DNA of 64,000 bases from Lottia gigantea (lineage: Eukaryota; Mollusca; Gastropoda; Lottiidae): assembly GCF_000327385.1 (NCBI RefSeq), contig NW_008709504.1, forward strand, positions 124,001-188,000, in the 5' to 3' direction. Both the position numbers and the translations under genes were made by a program. Each line of letters starts with the position of its first letter. Position 1 is the stretch's first letter. The notes beneath the pieces were generated by a model that had not been told where the DNA came from, did no database searches, and saw only the letters and a list, made by a program, of their open reading frames with translations. Below, one piece after another: positions 1 through 11,289 of the stretch.

Positions 1-944
1 TAATTCGATATAGTGTGCCAGAATGCCACTAAAAGTGTTTAAATAAGCCATGTTATCGCATTATCGTTGTATTTGTTTCGTTCATAGAACTCAGAACATA
101 TCAATTCTGGTTGTTTTACTAGCATGAAAAAAGATCAACCGATTCTGACAGAATTTCCCTTACTGCACACTGCAACAGCCTGAAACGAAGTACAAGTATT
201 CAACCATTTTGAGCAGATAAATAAGATGAAATACCAATAACGTAATCAGCTATTTAGACTCCCCGAAAGGATATTTTGGAGTAAATTAATTCTTCTACGG
301 AATTGTCTCGGAACAAATTGGTAAAATTGATGAACACCAAATATATCAAAATAACATGATTAACTATGTGGACTCTCTGAAAGGATTAATGGATCAATTC
401 TGTGATTACAACAGAGTGAAGCAATTCCTCTTTAAAAAATTAGGCTTGGAACACAATATAGAAGCTCTAAAATGATGAATTAGTTAAGAGTCTTTCAAGT
501 CGGACAATGATAAACTGAAACCGACGAGAGAACACTGAACTACCCATATATTTTAACATCACTCGGACAATGGTTGGAACGTCAGGATTTTCTGAAATTA
601 GGATCCTTTCAAGCTAACAAATTATTATGACAGATGACCGAATTCTATTGCCTTAGTTCCGAGATCCTGGGTTCTTTTGTCCGCTGAGATGAGATGATCA
701 TCTTTTGTCGGTTGGTAAGATGAATGTATCGGGGCGTACTTCCATCTTGGTTTGGCCAGCGTCACGGAGTCTAACTTTCTATTGACAAAATATTCAGCTA
801 TTCTGAGATATTATGAATACCGGGAATCGTGTCTCTTGAGTTGTTATCTTGACACAAATGGTCTAATGATGATGAGGACTATGGGCAACGTTCCGACAAT
901 TTACTGGACTTACAGTAATAATTATAGATACTAGTAATCGTGTA
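1..944. other. Non-coding stretch with one family A repeat
   Basis: AT-rich DNA with no recognisable coding signal. The only structure I see is a reverse-orientation pair of family A repeat units at about 240-400, listed separately. A 60-codon open frame at 752-934 has no recognisable domain. Confidence 0.5.
240..400 (-). repeat. Family A ~60-bp dispersed repeat, two degenerate units
   Basis: Two units carry the reverse complement of the family A core (TCAGAGAGTCCACATAGCTA): around 254-275 and 367-396 the plus strand reads 'gactcyc.gaaagga'. Between them is the 'accaaatatatcaaaataa' spacer, the reverse of the usual 'TTATTTGGTAT' linker. The same core and linker recur at about eleven other places in this window. 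The repeat is non-coding, and its parent element is unknown. Confidence 0.6.
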
Positions 945-1300
945 TCAGTATCCGCCCGGGATTTGGAAATGTTAAACTTTACTGCTGGGGCTATAGATTT
1001 TATTTATCATGAAAACGTACAAAGCATACCCGACATTCAATTTTAAAAGTATACCCTGAGAACACATTCAGGAAATTTTAATTTAGCCAGGGATTTGAAA
1101 ACATTTACATTTACTGCTAGAGATAAGATTAAATCGCAAGAAGCTGTAGTCTAATCCCTGAGCGAGATGGAAAAAGATGGCATACCCTTTCCGCTTGGGC
1201 TATGTAAATGTTAACTTTTACTTCTGGAGCTAAAGATAATAATTACTTTAAGAGGCTGCAGTTATATTTCTGAGCGAGGTGGCTAACTAACACATTGGGT
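945..1300. repeat. Degenerate local tandem repeat, ~3 units of 110-135 bp
   Basis: Three similar blocks start near 957, 1088 and 1197. Each reads roughly 'gggatttg.aaa.gtt..acttttactgctgg.gctaaagat'. Two of them are followed by 'ctgagcgag.tgg'. Divergence is high, so this is an old local duplication. No coding content is seen. Confidence 0.5.
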
Positions 1301-2374
1301 TCTACCCCAAATTCGGATTATTTATTTCTGGAAAATTTAACTAAATTTTAGGTCATTCACTTTGCGACAAGGATGTCAGAATGCGTGAGTTAGTAAAACA
1401 TGACTGGACAGCCTATCTATTCATCTTTAATGTATAATGCCTCCCGCCGAGGCCTACCATTTGTACACATTAGTGTTCTAATTTCTAGTCTTTGTTCCCC
1501 AGGGAGTATACTGCTCCAATCAAGTCACTATCTCTTGTTTACCAGTTCAATTTTCTTATCGCACTCTTTGTCATTAGATATGACTCTGTCACGATCATTT
1601 GGCATCAAACAGAACTCTGTCGATGACCTCTGTCGTGACTAGTTAGCAAAGAAACGCTGTGGTATCTTGGCGTATCCTTTTTTGTTTTCTCCAAGCTACT
1701 ACACGTATCATCGATGTTCTGGTGACATCGCTTGTTTTAGATCATTTAATAATCAACCAATCCAGATATACTCTGTTCAATAAAAAAAAATCATCTGACG
1801 ACATGGGTGTGCATCGCTTGTCAAAGGTCATTTTATATTATATCAAATCAAATACTAAATGGTATCATTTATAATAATTATTTATAATTTATAGGGTATA
1901 TTTCCAGAATGTATATTTCCGTATGTACGCTTCTAATTTTATTTTGTTTAAGCAGGTCTCGGGTTAAAGCGGGGATCAGGTCCTTTCCCCCTGGGTACGT
2001 CGGCCCTGATATCGTTTGCTTTGGGCACGTTGGCCTCTGTAAGTTCGTTTGGTAAGGTACTCGCTCAGGCAATATATAAAAATCACAATGATACATTAGT
2101 TGAACAAGAAAGTAAATGGTATTGGTTAGAAAAGGATAATTAATTAAATGCTTCGTTTCACATAATTGCCTTGATTATTCTTCGTTTACTGTTTCATTAG
2201 TTCATTGTAGCATAATGCCCTGGTTCACGTTATTGCGGTGTAGTTTTATGGTAAGTTGTAGAGATCCAGGGAGGGTAAGATACATATGATGACTATCAGC
2301 AATAGGATTGGTTTAAGAGGTATCCGTTTAGACCTGTGACCCGGGACTTTCTTCAAGTTCTCATAACTACTGAA
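1301..2374. other. Non-coding stretch with a small GC-richer doublet
   Basis: No gene is recognised. At about 1993-2042 two similar words lie side by side (GGGTACGTCGGCCCTGATAT and GGGCACGTTGGCCTCTGTAA), an imperfect ~35-bp duplication in a locally GC-richer patch. Open frames at 1400-1642, 1659-1874 and 1878-2096 (minus) have no recognisable domain. Confidence 0.4.
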
Positions 2375-2505
2375 GTTTATTTGGTATCTGTGTTTGTAAA
2401 CTCCTTATCCATTTCAGAGAGTCCATATAGCTAATAAAATTATTGGTTATTTAGGTTTGTAAACTTGGCATCCATTTCAGAGAGTCCCCATAGCTAAAAT
2501 TGTTT
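2375..2505 (+). repeat. Family A ~60-bp dispersed repeat, two units
   Basis: Two head-to-tail units each contain 'catttcagagagtccnnatagctaa', followed by a linker with 'ggttatttaggtttgtaaac' or a close variant. These are among the best-preserved family A units in the window. Confidence 0.75.
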
Positions 2506-2532
2506 ATCTATGTGATCTTATTTGTTCATTGC

Positions 2533-2580
2533 ATTAATGAAATGGAGTTTTACGTCCTACTTAACTGCACAAGCTTTTAT
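2533..2580 (+). repeat. Short dispersed end-piece (GAGTTTTACGTCCTAC)
   Basis: The sequence 'gaaatggagttttacgtcctac' and what follows recurs in variants near 5113, 11043, 13577 and 56298, and in reverse complement near 12732. Read on the other strand it is 'ggacgtaaaactccatttc', which resembles the 3' tail of the SINE at 32985-33225. I therefore infer that these are truncated SINE ends in antisense orientation. Confidence 0.45.
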
Positions 2581-3899
2581 TGAGCTACCAAAGACAGGAC
2601 ACGACGTGTACTAGGCATTGATCTGTTGTTCTTTGGAATCAAATTTCAATCCTCTAGACTTCCTTCTTGCAGTTCTACAAATCTTAGGATTACAATAAGA
2701 TCCATGTTTGGAGATCTTTCAAAGTAGGAGAATTAAAGTCTCGATCTTTTGTCAGTCCGGAAATGTTATTTTTGAAGCCTATTCAAAGGATCAGATATAA
2801 AACAAACTTGAAACGTCACACTACAGACTGAGGGGATTACTTCGTTAACAATACCGTTCAATTGGAGACTTATTCTTCTGAAATAGCTTAAATTAAAACC
2901 TATTCGCAATGTCTGTTTACAGTATTTGAGAGACGGGGATCTTGGAAGTTTTAATGTGATCTGTTTGTAGTTACACGATCTTCAGACGAGACAGAAAACG
3001 GAATTCACATGAATTATTTTCCTATTGATTGAGACTTGTCCCTTTTCATTTGTCAGATAAATTACAAAAGACTAGTTTATATTTTAGATCATTTAAATTC
3101 AGTTATTGTTTGTCACCCGATATACAAGACATTATAGAAACAACGAGACAGTGGGAAATCTATAGTAATTTTCGGAAATTGGATGAATATTTAAAAACCA
3201 ATTTCTGATGCCACAAAACGCTTCCAGAAACTTGTGGGTAAGTGGTATCGAACGAATGCAAAATAATTCATGAAAAATCGAACTGCAGTAGACAGTATTT
3301 CAAGTTCCTAACACAAAGGTCTCAAAAAGAAAGTAAAAATCAGCAAAAAATAAAAAAGTTCCTGACTGAACTAATGAAACTGATAACTTAATGTAAACGA
3401 GCAATAAGATGCCAAGGCAAAGGTGTTGAATTTCCAATTCGTCAAATCGTTACATCAGTATATTCTCATCCTTTGATCATTGCATTGCAATAATGACTCT
3501 AATGGAGTTGCAGAACACTCTCGAATTTTAACACTATACGACTATTTACAACTTAAAGACACTTTAGATATCATTGGAACAGCAATCAGAACATTAAGAC
3601 ATTTAAATCAACATTTACAAGAGTGTTGCCAATATTGAAGTTTTAAACTGCAATTTTAAAAGATAACGCACTCTGTTATCGTCTTAACTACTTTAAAACG
3701 TCTTCATGTTTCTTCATAGTTTTGGTATTTATGTACCAAAAGCTTTAAAATGAATTTATAATGGAATGTTCAGATGGTAAAGGTTAAATAGCAAAATCAG
3801 TTATAATTTGTATTAATATATAGGGCAGCATAATGGCCTTTAAAAAAACTAACAGTATCCTACAATAGTTTAGTTACCAAAATGTTACGTAGTATTATT
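2581..3899. other. No feature seen
   Basis: AT-rich sequence with no open frame of note, no clear repeat unit and no RNA gene that I can support. It would lie inside intron 1, or downstream of the receptor gene, if that gene continues leftwards. Confidence 0.4.
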
Positions 3900-3990
3900 C
3901 ATATAGTCGACTCTGTGAAACGGATACCGAGTAAAAACCACAAATATCAAATAAACAATATTAGCTATGTCGACTCTATGATACCCAGTC
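3900..3990 (-). repeat. Family A repeat, reverse orientation
   Basis: The plus strand reads 'tagtcgactctgtgaaacggatacc' followed by 'accacaaatatcaaataaac', then a second 'tagctatgtcgactctatga'. These are reverse complements of the family A core and linker, with several substitutions. Confidence 0.6.
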
Positions 3991-4439
3991 GACAGACCAA
4001 ACGACCAAACAACTAGCTCTTGCGCCTAGATTTTAAAACATTTGTTTGAAAAAATCTTCATATTTTGATCAATCGTAATGCACTGATTATGATATCTTGA
4101 ATAATCTATTTCTATATGAAGTTAGGAACTTGTACCATTTGTGTTAATAATTATCTATATATATTTCGTCCAATCTGCACTGATGGTATTATGAAATCTT
4201 GACCAAACTGTATCCCGATCCTGAACTATCAATGTAATGAGAGTAAAGATATCAAGATGGGCGAGTAATTATAAGTCAATCAATTCGAGGCGATATCAGT
4301 TCGACCTTCATTCTATCACTCTCTACTTCTAACTGATTTAATGAGATCCAGATTGTCTTCAATACATCATCAACATTGAATGAGATTTGCTGTGGACTTT
4401 CATGTCAACCTACCAATGTGATTAAAAATGCAGCTTCTA

Positions 4440-4740
4440 CACAGGATCCTTAAGATCTTAAATTGTTTTCTAGTAAAATGAGAAAAGCTGGTAGAAAGGA
4501 TCCTTATTTGTTATCCTTAGAAGATCATTACAGAGAGGTATGGCCGAGGACAAACTGATCCTTGTGAATGAAGTTGTTATCCTTGTAATATCATTACCAA
4601 GAGGTTTGATCAAGGACCCGCTGGTGGACAGGATCCTAGAGAACCCAAGTTGTTATCCTTTTAAATTTATTTCCAAGAGGTTTGATCGAGAACCAAGAAA
4701 GGATTCTAGAGAACCTAAGTTGTTATCCTTGTAAAAAATA
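4440..4740 (+). repeat. Family C 75-bp-type repeat array, ~4 degenerate units
   Basis: Four units contain 'aagttgttatccttgta' variants and 'ccaagaggtttgatcaaggacc.gctggt.gacaggatcct'. Spacing is close to 75-85 bp. The same units form the long array at 12062-12690 and smaller sets at 38190-38375 and 53685-53840. The unit length is a multiple of three, which keeps a frame open through 4540-4734. I read that frame as repeat-derived, not as a gene. Confidence 0.75.
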
Positions 4741-5539
4741 GTTGTTTATTTCTTCATTCCTATTAATACGGAGTAGTTGTATGTCCTACTGCTTTGTATC
4801 CTGTAGAGTTAATGAGCAGTTATGAATTATATTTTTAGCTAATTAATAAGACGACATACGAGATCACTCTCAATAACACCAAGGACGAAATACAATATCA
4901 ACTACTAAGTAAATGCCTGAAAGTTGGTTATCTTTCGCAAAGTGTTATAGAAGATACTCCCCTTCACAAGCGATGGACTTAATTTTGCAATTTCAAAACT
5001 AATTCGTTCTTTTCTTTGTTGTAAAAGACCAGACAAAATGCATCTGCGTAATAATTATCGTTAATAATCCACATAAAAGCTTTCAAGATATTTCATTTCA
5101 TGTCTTGTTATAAATGAAATGAAATTGGGTTATACGTCCTACACCTGCTCGAGCTAATAAAACAGGTTTCTCATTATAAAGAAAACAAATTAAATATATT
5201 CCGTAATATATTAGTAGTGCGACCAGGTAATGATTATAAAAATTCAAATAAACCAACGCTATACGAGAAAAGTTTAGCCTCATTAGTGGAAATAGAAAAT
5301 GGTATTAAGTCTGTTTCTTTCTAATTACCACCGCGTATTGGTTTTAATATAACACCGTTACATCATAATCATAACAATACACAATATAATAACTTCTTTA
5401 ACCCGGCGAACATCATCTTATTGTGCAAGATAAAAACGTTAATAGGTTAATAACAAAGCTATAAGTCTTCGGTGATCATATAACACGAGTCGTTAGCATT
5501 ATATTAGTATTAAGAAGTGTCACATCAATTTGGTGTGTA
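4741..5539. other. Non-coding stretch with a SINE-end fragment
   Basis: Only one item stands out: 5113-5160, where 'aaatgaaattgggttatacgtcctac' matches the short dispersed end-piece described at 2533. Otherwise the sequence is AT-rich with no gene recognised. The minus-strand frame 5098-5283 is a translation of that repeat piece and its flank. Confidence 0.4.
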
Positions 5540-5735
5540 GAGTGACTCGTTCAGGAGACAAAACAAAAAAAAACACTATGTAACGTTATAACAGAGCGAC
5601 TCGTTCAGTAGACAAAACAAAAAAAAAACACTATGGAACGTTACAACAGAGAGACTTGTTCAGTAGACAAAACAATATAAACAAATTATAACATAGCGAC
5701 TCGTTCACTAAACAAAACATTATTACTACAGAGTG
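5540..5735 (+). repeat. Family B ~53-bp minisatellite, 4 units
   Basis: Four tandem units follow 'gagcgactcgttcagtagac' + 'aaaacaa' + A-rich spacer + 'cactatgtaacgttataaca'. The second and third units are almost identical apart from the A-tract length. A longer array of the same family, about nine units, lies at 25445-25905 in the same orientation. Confidence 0.85.
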
Positions 5736-6790
5736 AAAGAAACTATTTAGTTCAAAAATTTCAAAAAACATACTTCATTTCTTCGCACACTAGGGAGTCT
5801 ACAGGTTCATTTACTTTGAGTAAAACCTGATATATTTAGGTTTTTTTCTTTTAGCTAAGGTCGACCTGGCAGTCTTGTTCAACAGGATTTTCTACCGCTG
5901 TTCGTTTTAAACGTTCTAATTGTTGATCCTTTTTGAATCTCGGTCTCCACTTGCATGGTCAAAATCTGCAACGATCCAGTTGATAGCAGTCCGCCAAGTT
6001 CTCGATATGTGCGTTACGGTCACATCAACTACAGCAACCCAATGAGATGCTTTAAATCGACAGTCCCTGGGGACACAGACATTTTTCATACCCAACCGAG
6101 ATTTTACTCAAATTTGAAGAAGCTATTACAAGATGAAGAACTGATTGTATCAAAGAAAAATATATATCAATCTTTTCCTTGGGGCACAATCAGAGTTACT
6201 TGCATGATTACAATAATCTTCAAATTTCTTGATGCGTGGGCATGATTAATTTGACTTATAACTACGCTGAGCATCTGAGATGCTTTGATGGGCCTGTCGT
6301 CTACCCGAGGTTGAGAATACCATTAGCTATGCGGTTGTTTAGTCGTTGAGTGCAAACTACTAAGGACTTTTATCGCCTGATCTTATCAATCGGATTGGTT
6401 GAAATCAGTCAGATGTAAGATAACTGAAAGATTTTCATCCGTTTGAAGCTTCTCTGAGGTTTCCTCTCGTGATCTTAAGTAACCTGACAGTCTCTGATGT
6501 ACGTTTATATTTATGTACATGATTTCTATATCGCTTTCTGGTTCGTTAAAACAGCCATGTGCATCGATTAACAGTGTATGTTTTGAAATATTTATGACAT
6601 AGCCGAAATGAAAAGTTGGAAGTTAAGCTACTGGTTACAAAATGTGGATATCAGACTTTTTTTTTTCGTATAACACGGACTACTCACTCTACACGTACAG
6701 ATAATCGAAAATATTAATAAAACCTATATATAGTTAAATACTTTTGTTGAAATAACAATTCTCGTTTAATAATACTAACACAGTCCGTCT
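5736..6790. other. No gene recognised
   Basis: AT-rich sequence. It includes a 96-codon open frame at 5955-6245 (plus). That frame has no domain I recognise, no visible splice context and no repeat similarity elsewhere in the window. I leave it unannotated as a gene, although it is one of the longer non-repeat frames here. Confidence 0.4.
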
Positions 6791-7407
6791 TCCTTTAAAG
6801 CCAACAATTCCAACTATTTATACTGTGAATCGTTTCCGGAAATGCTTGTTCGATATGCACATTTGATCGATAAGCATCTTGGCATATTAGAAAAGATCCA
6901 TTCTCCCTTAAAGAGATTGTAAAGAGGTTTCTAAAATATATTTATGTGTACAGACACTGATAGTGTCGATTTGCACCATTCTAATTTTCAATTAGACGTC
7001 TGTGGTTCTTTCCATTCCACTTAACATTTACGTTCTAAGACGTTACTATAGCATAGGTCTTTAGATATCAACAGCAGCTTTTGCGAGTGTTTTCATAAAA
7101 CGCTTAGTTTAAGTGGAATTGCAGGGACCACAGACGTCTGATTGAAAATCGAAAGGTTGCAAATCGATGCTATCGCTTTGGAGGAGTCCACTACCATACA
7201 ACTTATTACTTTTTATTTTGGCATTCTTTAGACGATATTTTGATAAATGGAATTGTCTTGCTCGTACGTATTTTTTTTTATCTTTCCAATCCCTTTAAAG
7301 TCAACATTTGTGACTGTTCGTGCATGTTTTGAATCGTTACCGGATATGCTTGTACCTTTGTGCAACTGACACGATTGATCGACAGGTACCTTTACATGTT
7401 AGAAAAG
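6791..7407. repeat. Pair of diverged ~110-bp direct repeats around a foldback
   Basis: The block at 6791-6895 and the block at about 7290-7407 share 'cctttaaagncaaca', 'gaatcgttnccgganatgcttgt', 'gatcga' and the closing 'ttagaaaag', in the same order and orientation. The two copies look roughly 65-70% alike by eye. They flank the 216-bp foldback at 6959-7174. The arrangement may be an old ~500-bp tandem duplication or the ends of a composite element. Confidence 0.6.
6959..7174. mobile_element. MITE-like foldback element, 216 bp
   Basis: The left arm (6959-7024) and right arm (7109-7174) are inverted copies of about 66 bp. They match at 'gatagtgtcgatttgca', at 'gacgtctgtggt' and at the inner end 'attccacttaa', with about 80-85% identity by eye. 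The loop is about 84 bp. No transposase is present, and no clear target-site duplication could be assigned. It lies in intron 1 of the minus-strand receptor gene, about 600 bp past the splice donor. If transcribed with the intron it would form a long hairpin RNA. Confidence 0.75.
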
Positions 7408-7773
7408 TTACCCGAGCGTTAATTCATCTGAAACAACAGATGCTAGCCGTTGTTTCTGTCAATATGTAACAGATTATATTGATATCTGACATTATTTCAT
7501 CGTATTACATGATTATTGAGTAGAATTTATTCTTAAACAGTTAATACATTTTATATTGTGAAAGAATTGGCAGAATGAATGAATGAATGAAATATGAGAC
7601 GTAGATAATTGAAATGTAAATTGTTGAAACGTTCTGTACAATGTATAGTAGCGGTTTCGATTGATAGGAAAATTACCTCAACCAATGGGAAGTGTATATA
7701 AACGCTTCCCTTAGTGGAATTAGAGAATCTGAGTGGTGGTCGACCAAAGATGATGAAAAAGAAAGGGTCCTAC
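7408..7773 (-). other. Start of intron 1 of the receptor-like gene
   Basis: On the minus strand this follows the GTAGGA donor of the exon at 7774-8461. Translation past the donor gives a serine-rich tail unlike the receptor family, and it ends in a stop near 7673. A (GAAT)n tract of about four units lies at 7574-7592. Confidence 0.6.
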
Positions 7774-8461
7774 CTCCGAAGTCCAAGCTTAATTCCTCCG
7801 TCAGCACATAATCCAATGAAGTTTTGCTGTCGATTTTAAAATAATCCTGGGTCACATTAGGGGCAATGGAGCTGAGATCGTAATGGACAGCTTCTATGGC
7901 TAGATGACAATAGCCTCTCATAATGTAATCCTGCCCTTCTTTATAATATAACAACTTAATCTTGTTCCAGTGATAGTACCGTAACATTTGATCAATAAAC
8001 CCCGCCAGGGAGCGGAAATTCACCGGGCCAACCCTCGTCAAAAGTTGGTAGGAAGTACTCTTATGCACCGAGAAATCCCTAGCCATGGCCCCACCCGATA
8101 CCATCGGTATGTTCCAGAACGTAACCTGCCTGGCTACTGGAGCCACCGCAAAATCACACACCGGGCCAAAAAACACGTCGACCTCTCTCTTGATATAGAA
8201 ATGAATAGCTTTATTTATACCTTCTGCGATATCGCATTTCGAATCGTTATATCGTACAAAGAAATTGTTGTATTTCAAAATGGTTGAACGTTGATTCAAT
8301 TTCTCAATCGCTAAAGATATTGCAGGTGCGACTCGTCTTATAGAGAATAACCTCTTGTCGTTGAGAGGCAGTAACACTGCAATTTTAACATTGACTGCAA
8401 AGATAATATCTACATTCAAAAGAATTGGTAGCAAAACACTTATCCATGAAATCACTGCCAT
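7774..8461 (-). CDS. First coding exon of a natriuretic-peptide-receptor / receptor guanylate cyclase-like protein
   Basis: This exon encodes 229 codons plus one base, with the start ATG at 8461-8459. An in-frame TAA lies nine bases upstream of the ATG, which fixes the start. Residues 1-22 are a hydrophobic signal peptide, with cleavage likely near Phe21-Ala22. From residue 25 the chain follows the ANF-receptor (type I periplasmic-binding-like) ligand-binding fold: the first strand VKIAVLLPL, the helix around residues 44-56, and the diagnostic stretch at 96-126 with FFGPVC, APVAR and IPMVSGGA. LTRVGP (141-146) and HHW-like YYHW (162-165) follow. Cys76 and Cys102 are 26 residues apart, the same spacing as the first disulfide of mammalian NPR-A (Cys60-Cys86), and Cys185 fits the next conserved cysteine. 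Sequons are at Asn72 and Asn202. The exon ends at GGAG|GTAGGA (phase 1). In the family the protein sits in the plasma membrane, binds peptide ligands outside and usually carries kinase-like and guanylate cyclase domains inside. This exon cannot show whether it is a cyclase or a clearance-type receptor. Downstream exons were not found. Confidence 0.88.
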
Positions 8462-9010
8462 TTTAGAATTTTATTTTAAATTTCACTAAAAATTTTGAAA
8501 TAGAAATTCATTTCCGTATTCAAAAACAGAATGTTAAGACTGACGCCGTATGACGAAACACATTGAATAAGAAGCAATCCACATCCGATATAAGTTGTAA
8601 TGAATATTCGAAAGAGGGGTTAGACCGGAACAAAGCCGAAGACCAAACCATCCCCTAAACAACCACACGGTTATTCCATCAATACAACATAATCATCAAT
8701 ATATACACAAAATACAGCAGAGAAACACACTGGAGCTCAATCGATACAGTACTCAAGATATACACCGAACACTAATTGAACGCTAGATCTTGTTAATTTT
8801 CATCCGATCTTAATATCAGAAGTGTAAGTCGACACCGCCGCAGTTGTGTTGATAGTATACGAGGATGTGTATCAATGCTATAAGACGATGGTATATCTCT
8901 CTATATCAAGTAACGATTCAGTTAGAGTTAACTAACCGCGTGTTTTCTTCACTATAGTCACTTGACATCTCTTACACTTCGCGCTCTTTTTTTCTTCCTG
9001 ACGGCCTTCG
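8462..9010 (-). other. 5' flank / possible 5' UTR of the receptor-like gene
   Basis: This is the sequence immediately upstream of the receptor start codon. No coding signal is seen. I cannot place a transcription start, and no convincing TATA box or splice acceptor could be chosen from the sequence alone. A T-rich run followed by a GC-richer patch lies at about 8980-9040. Confidence 0.35.
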
Positions 9011-9018
9011 TCACGTGA
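9011..9018. promoter_or_regulatory. TCACGTGA palindrome (E-box type), candidate site
   Basis: A perfect 8-bp palindrome about 550 bp upstream of the receptor start codon, in a GC-richer patch next to 'tgacggccttcg'. CACGTG cores are bound by bHLH-type factors in animals. Function here is an inference only. Confidence 0.3.
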
Positions 9019-10285
9019 TGACTACACAGGGCGGCTAATGACTTTGTTAATTAACTAATGTTCATCATATTTGTTTCAATATTGCGAATCAAACCAAATA
9101 TAAGCTTTATATGTTTTTATCAGAAAGAACATAAATATCATTTGTATACGTTTTGCCCTAAATATGCGCCAGAATGCACCAAACCAATAATTCAATTTTT
9201 TGGCAAATTTCTTGGGCTTTCTTGAGAATATGACGCCTCAAAAGAGTTGCCACATAACGAACGAACTTTCCAAAATAGGGCCTCAGGCGCAAGGGTACTC
9301 AGAGAAAATAAGAAAGATGTCTACACGGATGTACAAAGGCTCTCGTTCACGTCTATACTTCAAATCTCATATCCTGCCTTTCGCAACAGGAAATTTAGTA
9401 TTAAGTGAAGGAGTGATTCAATTAATCATATTTTGACATCGTTAATTTCATTATATATTTTTTTTTATGTCATATTATGTTTTCCCCCTTTCTTTTACTT
9501 TATTTTGTGTTTCTGCTTTTGAAGTAATCAGTAAAACAAATACAATGTACTGAGAAGAAGGTGTTTACTCTTCCAGATAAAACCAGGCTTTGTTGTTAAT
9601 TTTTCATCGGTGCGTTCGATATGTATATCACTTTAACATCCTCTTGCCAACTATTGAAGTCTTCATCATTTTTTCTTTATATATCTTCAGCTCCCTCCCC
9701 CTACCCCTCTCGCCTTTACGAAAAAGAATGATTGCGCCCGAAACGAAATGGCCGACCTATATCGATACTGGAATTAAACTTCACATTGCCCCTCGTGATA
9801 TATTACCTACCTACCCCCTATCCCCCACCAACCGAACAATCAAGTCTGGCTACTCGTCTGTTACTGTAAAGGATGGGCAATAAGTCTTCCGTAACAATGA
9901 AATACACTAGATAAAATATATTCATAAAAAAAGAATGAAAGAACTAATATCCTATTCAATAAATTGTCTTTTCGCGTGGCACTTACAATAAAAAAAGAAT
10001 CCGTACAAAAGAAATGAGTTTTAACATGATTTTGGTATTCTATATATATCATTAATATATGATTTATATACTCCTTTTAGCAATCGATATTGGCCCGCTG
10101 ATATATCTGTCATCATATTAGCTTGAGCTCGTCTCTTGCTGTCGATAAGAGTTTCAGATAAACAATCCTCAGCGTGCTAGCTAGTTTTGGTTATCTTTCC
10201 ATATATATATTTCACGAGTTGCGTGTGATCTCAAAACAAAACAAAACCAAATAGCTGATTTCAAGCGTGGTGATTGGTTTAAGAA
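9019..10285. other. Non-coding stretch upstream of the receptor exon
   Basis: AT-rich sequence with pyrimidine-rich runs, for example near 9660-9715. Open frames at 9200-9436, 9590-9883 and 9861-10052 (minus) show no known domain and no family-level similarity that I can recognise. Confidence 0.4.
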
Positions 10286-10293
10286 TCACGTGA
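10286..10293. promoter_or_regulatory. TCACGTGA palindrome, second copy
   Basis: A second identical 8-bp palindrome about 1.3 kb further upstream, preceded by 'aagaa'. It is a candidate site only. Confidence 0.25.
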
Positions 10294-10415
10294 CATCATG
10301 AATATTAATTACCTCGTCCTGAATACCAGGTTTACCTGCTAACAGAATAGAAATGTAAATGTAATAGTTTCGTACGTGTTGAAAAATCAATGGTTGCGCC
10401 CATAGATAAACTCAT

Positions 10416-10454
10416 CCCACCCCCCCCCCCCCTCCCACACACACACACACACAC
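10416..10454. repeat. C-tract followed by (CA)n microsatellite
   Basis: A C-rich run with about 12 uninterrupted C (10420-10432) is followed by about nine CA repeats at 10436-10454. This is simple sequence with no other content. C-tract lengths in assemblies are often unreliable. Confidence 0.9.
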
Positions 10455-11029
10455 CCTCAAAACATTTATGGTAATTTAATTCTTGGCAGCCCCCTCCTTA
10501 CATTCCTGATGTAAAAAACGCATCGTAAAAATACAGAGCCAGTGCAACAGTTCCCAGCAAGAAAGACAAGAAAATAGAAATGCGGGGTTTATATTATTAG
10601 CAGAATTGAAGTTATGTATTCCGTTCTGTCACACTAATCGAATAATTTCACCAAATTACAGTCATTTAGGCTTAGAAAGACGGGGAACGCTGGAAAATTT
10701 CACCTTTGTCTTCTTTCCCCACAATGAATAATGCTGTTATTATAAATTTATTTATAGCAAACTGACAAGAGATTCGTTTTTAGTTCGAAATAATTTGTCA
10801 TTATTTGTAATTTATATAAAAAAAAATATAATATGATTTATTATACGTTGTATTTTTTCTACCTTATAAAATTTTATTGTTCAAATTCACCTAGTTATTC
10901 CTTCTGTTTCTAACTCGCTTAAAGCGACAATATTCACCAATTTTCAGGAAATATTTGAAATAAATATATCATAGTCGTAATGCAGAATAGGAAAATCAAC
11001 TTATAGAGAAAATCGGACATTTTGACAAA

Positions 11030-11100
11030 CATCGAATGAAATGATATGAATGGAGTTTTACGCCCTTCTTTTCTGTGTCATGTGGGCTAATGAAGACGGG
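11030..11100 (+). repeat. SINE-end fragment (GAGTTTTACGCCC)
   Basis: 'gaatggagttttacgcccttct' followed by 'gtgggctaatgaa' matches the short dispersed end-piece seen at 2533, 5113, 13577 and 56298. It is probably a truncated SINE 3' end read on its antisense strand. Confidence 0.45.
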
Positions 11101-11289
11101 ATAAAACAAGGATAAGACCAACATTGACGTTACAATATAAACAAAATGCATTATATTTTTAAAGGATTTAGTCAAAGTACAGTTCTTGTTATCCTACTTC
11201 TAGCAGTTCTTGCTGAACCTTCTTGAACACACGTTACCACTCTGTTAATTGGGTTGTCAACTCCCTGTTGACATCCACATTGCCAATAA

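Noticed and set aside
5540-5735. Regular spaced repeats resembling a CRISPR array
   Set aside because: The whole unit repeats, including the spacer, so there are no unique spacers. The context is an animal genome and no cas genes are present.
1-7600. Downstream exons of the receptor-like gene on the minus strand
   Set aside because: I looked for conserved downstream ectodomain, transmembrane, kinase-like or cyclase motifs and found none I could defend. They probably lie beyond the window or in exons too short to recognise by eye.
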